A stretch of DNA of 64,000 bases, from positions 29,678 to 93,677 of the IMG/VR virus record IMGVR_UViG_3300010885_020237. The stretch is one strand, 5' to 3'. Of the stretch, positions 60,317 through 64,000 are shown piece after piece (the stretch's first letter is position 1; each line of letters begins with the position of its first letter). The DNA is from a virus. A program made the position numbers and the translations under genes. The notes under the pieces are model-generated. The model saw only the letters and a list, made by a program, of their open reading frames with translations, made no database searches and was not told where the DNA came from.

Positions 60317-63300
60317 TTAAAGATAAGTTACTTGTGATTTAATTGACCATCCACTTGTACCAGTAGTTACATTAAACTGTACTTGACTTGTTACTATAGA
60401 AACGGATGCTGTTACGTTAGATGTATTTCCAATATCTATCGTTGAATAATCTGTAAATTGCGTTGTTCCCGCATTCCAAATCGCCATTACTTCGCCTGCT
60501 CTAGCATTAGCGCCATTGGTTGCTGTGTACTTATAGAACGCAGAAGTAAACGATCCTGTTGCTGTTGTGAATAAGTTATTTGCTCCTACTATAGATGAAG
60601 CTACTGTTGCAGTAGAGATCTGAGATAGTCCAATTTGAAATGTGCTAGCGTATGATGCAGTTACCGCTGATGATATAGATCCATTTATTGAACCTGATAC
60701 GTTAAAAGATCCTGTTACATACATTGATCCACTAACATCCAATACGCCATTTAAACTGGTTTCTTTTCCTATTCCGACTGCTGATTGTGAAACGTATAAT
60801 GCTTTTGATCCAAATTTACCTATTCTTACTGTGTTATCAGAAAATGCTTCCATAACAGGTAAACCTGATATTGTATTAACTGAGAATAATGAACCTGATA
60901 ATGAATCATCAATTTGGAATAATCTTCCTGTTGTACCATCTACTGTGAATACTCCTGATCCTGTACCTTTTAATGCTAAAGGAGAAGTAGCAGTTGATGA
61001 TGATATGATTAATGAACCTGTAATAACTGCTGATCCGCTGAAAGGAAATGCGCTTGAAGCAGCGCCTGGCATAACATAGGATGCAGTAGTAGCAAAGGAT
61101 GAACTTATTGCATTTAATACGTAAGATGCCGTTGTAGAATATGATGCGCTTAATGCGTTAGTAGCATATGATGCTGTACCAAATAAAGAACCAGTGATTC
61201 CGGCGCTTATATTTAATGATCCCGTTACAACTAATGATCCAGTTACAATTGCTGATCCTGTTAACACTAATGTATCAGCATTATTTGAGAATAGAGTCGT
61301 GCCCGAGCTACCACTTATGTTTAAAGATCCAGTAATAACTGCAGATCCGCTAAATGGAAATCCATTTCCTGATACACCTCCACCTATAACATAAGATGCA
61401 GTTGTAGCGAATGATGATGTTAATGCATATGATGCACTTACTGTATTAGACGATGTTAAATTATTAATGATTGTGCCGTTTACAGATAAAGAGCCAGTTA
61501 TTGCTACGCTACCTGTGAATTGATGCGTGTTACTAAGTAGATTACCAAATATATTAGATCCGCTAGAATATACTGTAGATGAAGTAATAGTTTGAACAAC
61601 TAAGGTTTGAGCAGTTAATGGCCCTATTACATTTAATGATCCTGTTATGGTCGCTGAACCCGTTAGTATTAGAGTATCGGCGTTGCTTGAAAATACAGTT
61701 GTACCCGAACTACCGCTTATATTTAGAGATCCTGTAATAACTGCTGAACCGCTAAAAGGAAAAGCAGGTTGAGCTGTAGATACATAAGATGCTGTTAATG
61801 CATACGAGGCAGAAGTGGCATTTGCAACTGATCCAGCTACAAAAGACGCTGTTGTAGCGTATGAAGCTGAAGTTGCAGATGTTGCTGTATCAGCATTACC
61901 TGTTAAAGTAGCCGTTAATGTTGAACTGTTTACCCATCTAGCTGAAACATTATTCCATACTAATGCTTGACCATTTGTTTGTCCTGATATTGAGACGTCT
62001 GAAAGTCCTGCTAATGTTGAAGTAACTACTGTACCTCCACCTCCAGCTTGTCCTCCCACTGATCTAAATAAACCAGCTGGTACTAATTTGTATGATGCTG
62101 CTGTAGCGAATGATGCATCATTTCTTACAACGATTGATCCTAAAAATATTGCATTTGCAGCAGTATTTGGGGCCTCTGTAAATGATTCTATTTGGATATT
62201 TGAAATAGCATCTGTTGAGGTTGGATAAGTAGCATTACCATAATAAACAACAATCGCTTTAGTAGTTGAATTAGGGTACCAAAATACTCTTTGTATAGTG
62301 AATACTCTATTACCGCCAGTTAATCCACTTATATCTTTTAATACTCCACTTCCACTAACATAATGCCCTGGGTCTATTGTTGTATATCCAGTTCCGGCAT
62401 TTGTATCATAAACCCATTCAGATCCAGATTGCCAATATCTAAATATTTTAGATACTGTCGTTCCTGCATCTGTTATGTAAGATGGATTGCTTGGATCAAT
62501 AGGGTAGTTTGCTCCATCTGAAAATGCAGTACCGCTTCCTACTGTTACTCCTAGAGAACTAGATGTACTCATAGCAAATCCCGACAATTTTAATGGACCA
62601 AATGCTTGAATGAATATATTAGATCTTTGTTTCCACCCATATGCTAAAGAAGGCTGTGTTTTAAAACCGTTAATAGTAGAGTGGTTTTGATGTAATACAA
62701 CTCCGATTGGTATTAATGTATCATATTGACCACCACTAAATGGAGTTCCTTGAGCAATTATAGTTGGAATTTTATTCGATCCGGATGCATATATTCCTAC
62801 GAATGATTGATCATAAGACGCACTTAGTGGAGCAATACTAGCTGATAGACTATTCCAAGTTAGATAACTAACAGTTGGATATGGGTTATCAGTTAATGAT
62901 CCGTTTAAATTTACTATAATACCGCTTCCCGATCCTATTGTATATACTGTAGATGAAGCGGTTGTTATTAAAGCACCATTTAATAGACCACTATATAGAT
63001 TACCTTCTAGCCATCTTAAACGAGTTGTGTTTGAAAATCCTTTTCCGTTTTGAGTAAAATATAAATCTTGAGTTGATCCAGAAACATATACGTAAGATGC
63101 TGATACTGTTGCATCTATATTTTCTACTACTGGTAGAAACTTAATAGCTCCATTTATGCTAGTGTCCCCGTAAATATTGATATTTGTAGCTGCGCCTGGT
63201 ATTGATCCAGATATAGTTAAGCTACCTGATAAAACCGTATTACCGCTTAAAGTATTATTACCTATTTGGGTTGTTGATCCACTTACATTTAAGCTTCCGG

Positions 63301-64000
63301 TAATTATTACATTTTGAACTAATGGATTTATGTAAGATGCTGTTAAAGCATTTTTTACATATGATGCTGTTAATGCGTATGATGCAGTAGCTCCGTTAAT
63401 TAGATATGATGCACTTAAAGCATACGATGCTGATGTTGAATTAGCAGCATATGAAGCAGTTACAGAATTATTTGCAAAAGAACTACTAATAGCATTTAAA
63501 ACATACGATGCAGTTTGAGCATTTGTTACATAAGAAGCAGTTAATGCATATGATGCTGAAGTAGTATTAGCTGCATAAGAGCTACTAATTGCATTTAAAA
63601 TGTAAGAAGCGGTTTGCGCTGTTACTACATATGAAGCAGTAGCAGCGTATGATGCACTTATAGCATTTGAAATAATACCTGATCCAGAGTGATATGACGC
63701 ACTTATAGCGTATGAAGCAGAAGTAGAATTATTTGAATATGATGCTGTTACAGCGTAAAAAGCGTATGATGCTGTAGCTACTGATAGAGAAGAAGTTTGA
63801 CTAGATGGTACTAATGAGCTTCCATTTAAACTTATGCTACCTGTTACATTTACAGATCCTGTAAACTGATGTGTATTTGATAATAGGCTTCCAAATTTAG
63901 TAGATCCAGTTATATATTCAGTTGACGAAGTAATGGTTTGAGCTACAATAGTTTGTGCTGTTAACGTTCCTGCTACTGTAAAATTATTTGCATATGATGC
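60317..64000 (-). CDS. large tail fibre protein, N-terminus off the right edge
   Basis: The frame remains open from the stop at 60317 up to at least 63060 in my own reading, through phrases such as FSNTTRLRWLEGNLYSG, YDQSFVGIYASGSNKIPT and GFKTQPSLAYGWKQRSNIF. The DNA from there to the edge keeps the same ASYA/TGSL repeat style, so the gene very probably continues beyond 64000. An internal TTG at 62587 is not the start. Many ASYA shaft repeats and ITGSL(N/V)ISGS blocks are followed by C-terminal TASVSIVTSQVQFNVTTGTS. Unlike the other two large fibres it has no S74 chaperone at its end, so it may need a separate chaperone. Confidence 0.82.
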   Translation of the reverse strand, partial: ASYANNFTVAGTLTAQTIVAQTITSSTEYITGSTKFGSLLSNTHQFTGSVNVTGSISLNGSSLVPSSQTSSLSVATASYAFYAVTASYSNNSTSASYAISASYHSGSGIISNAISASYAATASYVVTAQTASYILNAISSSYAANTTSASYALTASYVTNAQTASYVLNAISSSFANNSVTASYAANSTSASYALSASYLINGATASYALTASYVKNALTASYINPLVQNVIITGSLNVSGSTTQIGNNTLSGNTVLSGSLTISGSIPGAATNINIYGDTSINGAIKFLPVVENIDATVSASYVYVSGSTQDLYFTQNGKGFSNTTRLRWLEGNLYSGLLNGALITTASSTVYTIGSGSGIIVNLNGSLTDNPYPTVSYLTWNSLSASIAPLSASYDQSFVGIYASGSNKIPTIIAQGTPFSGGQYDTLIPIGVVLHQNHSTINGFKTQPSLAYGWKQRSNIFIQAFGPLKLSGFAMSTSSSLGVTVGSGTAFSDGANYPIDPSNPSYITDAGTTVSKIFRYWQSGSEWVYDTNAGTGYTTIDPGHYVSGSGVLKDISGLTGGNRVFTIQRVFWYPNSTTKAIVVYYGNATYPTSTDAISNIQIESFTEAPNTAANAIFLGSIVVRNDASFATAASYKLVPAGLFRSVGGQAGGGGTVVTSTLAGLSDVSISGQTNGQALVWNNVSARWVNSSTLTATLTGNADTATSATSASYATTASFVAGSVANATSASYALTASYVSTAQPAFPFSGSAVITGSLNISGSSGTTVFSSNADTLILTGSATITGSLNVIGPLTAQTLVVQTITSSTVYSSGSNIFGNLLSNTHQFTGSVAITGSLSVNGTIINNLTSSNTVSASYALTSSFATTASYVIGGGVSGNGFPFSGSAVITGSLNISGSSGTTLFSNNADTLVLTGSAIVTGSLVVTGSLNISAGITGSLFGTASYATNALSASYSTTASYVLNAISSSFATTASYVMPGAASSAFPFSGSAVITGSLIISSSTATSPLALKGTGSGVFTVDGTTGRLFQIDDSLSGSLFSVNTISGLPVMEAFSDNTVRIGKFGSKALYVSQSAVGIGKETSLNGVLDVSGSMYVTGSFNVSGSINGSISSAVTASYASTFQIGLSQISTATVASSIVGANNLFTTATGSFTSAFYKYTATNGANARAGEVMAIWNAGTTQFTDYSTIDIGNTSNVTASVSIVTSQVQFNVTTGTSGWSIKSQVTYL

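Noticed and set aside
60642-61394. Plus-strand open frames opposite the right-edge fibre gene
   Set aside because: Antisense shadows of the ITGSL/ASYA repeats; the minus-strand frame is long, continuous and typical of fibre proteins.

Overview
The window is a 64 kb piece of a large, AT-rich, contractile-tailed (myovirus) phage genome. Every gene I can support lies on the minus strand, so transcription runs from high to low coordinates. T4-type parts are clear: sheath (gp18-like), tail tube (gp19-like), a gp26/gp51-type baseplate protein, a gp53-like LysM baseplate protein, a tape measure, gp32-like SSB, UvsX, gp41-like helicase and an RNase H/flap nuclease. The DNA polymerase, however, is family A, not the family B enzyme of T4. 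Starts lack Shine-Dalgarno sequences and follow A/T-rich leaders. Together with the low GC this suggests a Bacteroidota host, which is an inference. Head, portal and terminase genes are outside the window.

Layout, low to high coordinates (the reverse of transcription). 0-2.4 kb: GroEL (cut by the left edge), GroES and an Hsp20. 2.5-16.6 kb: replication, recombination and nucleotide metabolism (PolA, NrdA/NrdB, helicase, RNase H, UvsX, SSB, and a second degenerate PolA-like protein), with one HNH and two GIY-YIG homing endonuclease genes. 16.6-33 kb: baseplate, tape measure, tube and sheath, with a third GIY-YIG gene. 33-42 kb: a 2997-residue tail fibre ending in an S74 chaperone. 42-43.9 kb: an overlapping cassette of DUF2061 membrane protein, HxGH nucleotidyltransferase, APS-kinase-like kinase and sulfotransferase. 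43.9-47.8 kb: three kelch propeller proteins. 47.9-51.3 kb: a GT9-like glycosyltransferase and four 2-oxoglutarate/Fe(II) oxygenases. 51.3-64 kb: a 1754-residue protein with five kelch propellers and an S74 chaperone, paired LamG-like proteins, small virion proteins and a fibre gene that runs off the right edge.

The replication genes form a nearly complete fork and recombination set, supplied by a class I ribonucleotide reductase. The chaperones probably help fold host or virion proteins. The right half is mostly receptor-binding and surface-modification machinery: several alternative adhesins next to enzymes able to glycosylate, hydroxylate or sulfate either the host envelope or the fibres.

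The most interesting new signal is a pair of ~90-nt RNAs upstream of two GIY-YIG genes. They share one kissing-loop fold, but most of the paired bases differ while complementarity is kept. Also notable are 54 kelch blades that always come in groups of six, and a recurrent ATATTTAT(A/T) motif between genes, twice directly after an intrinsic terminator.
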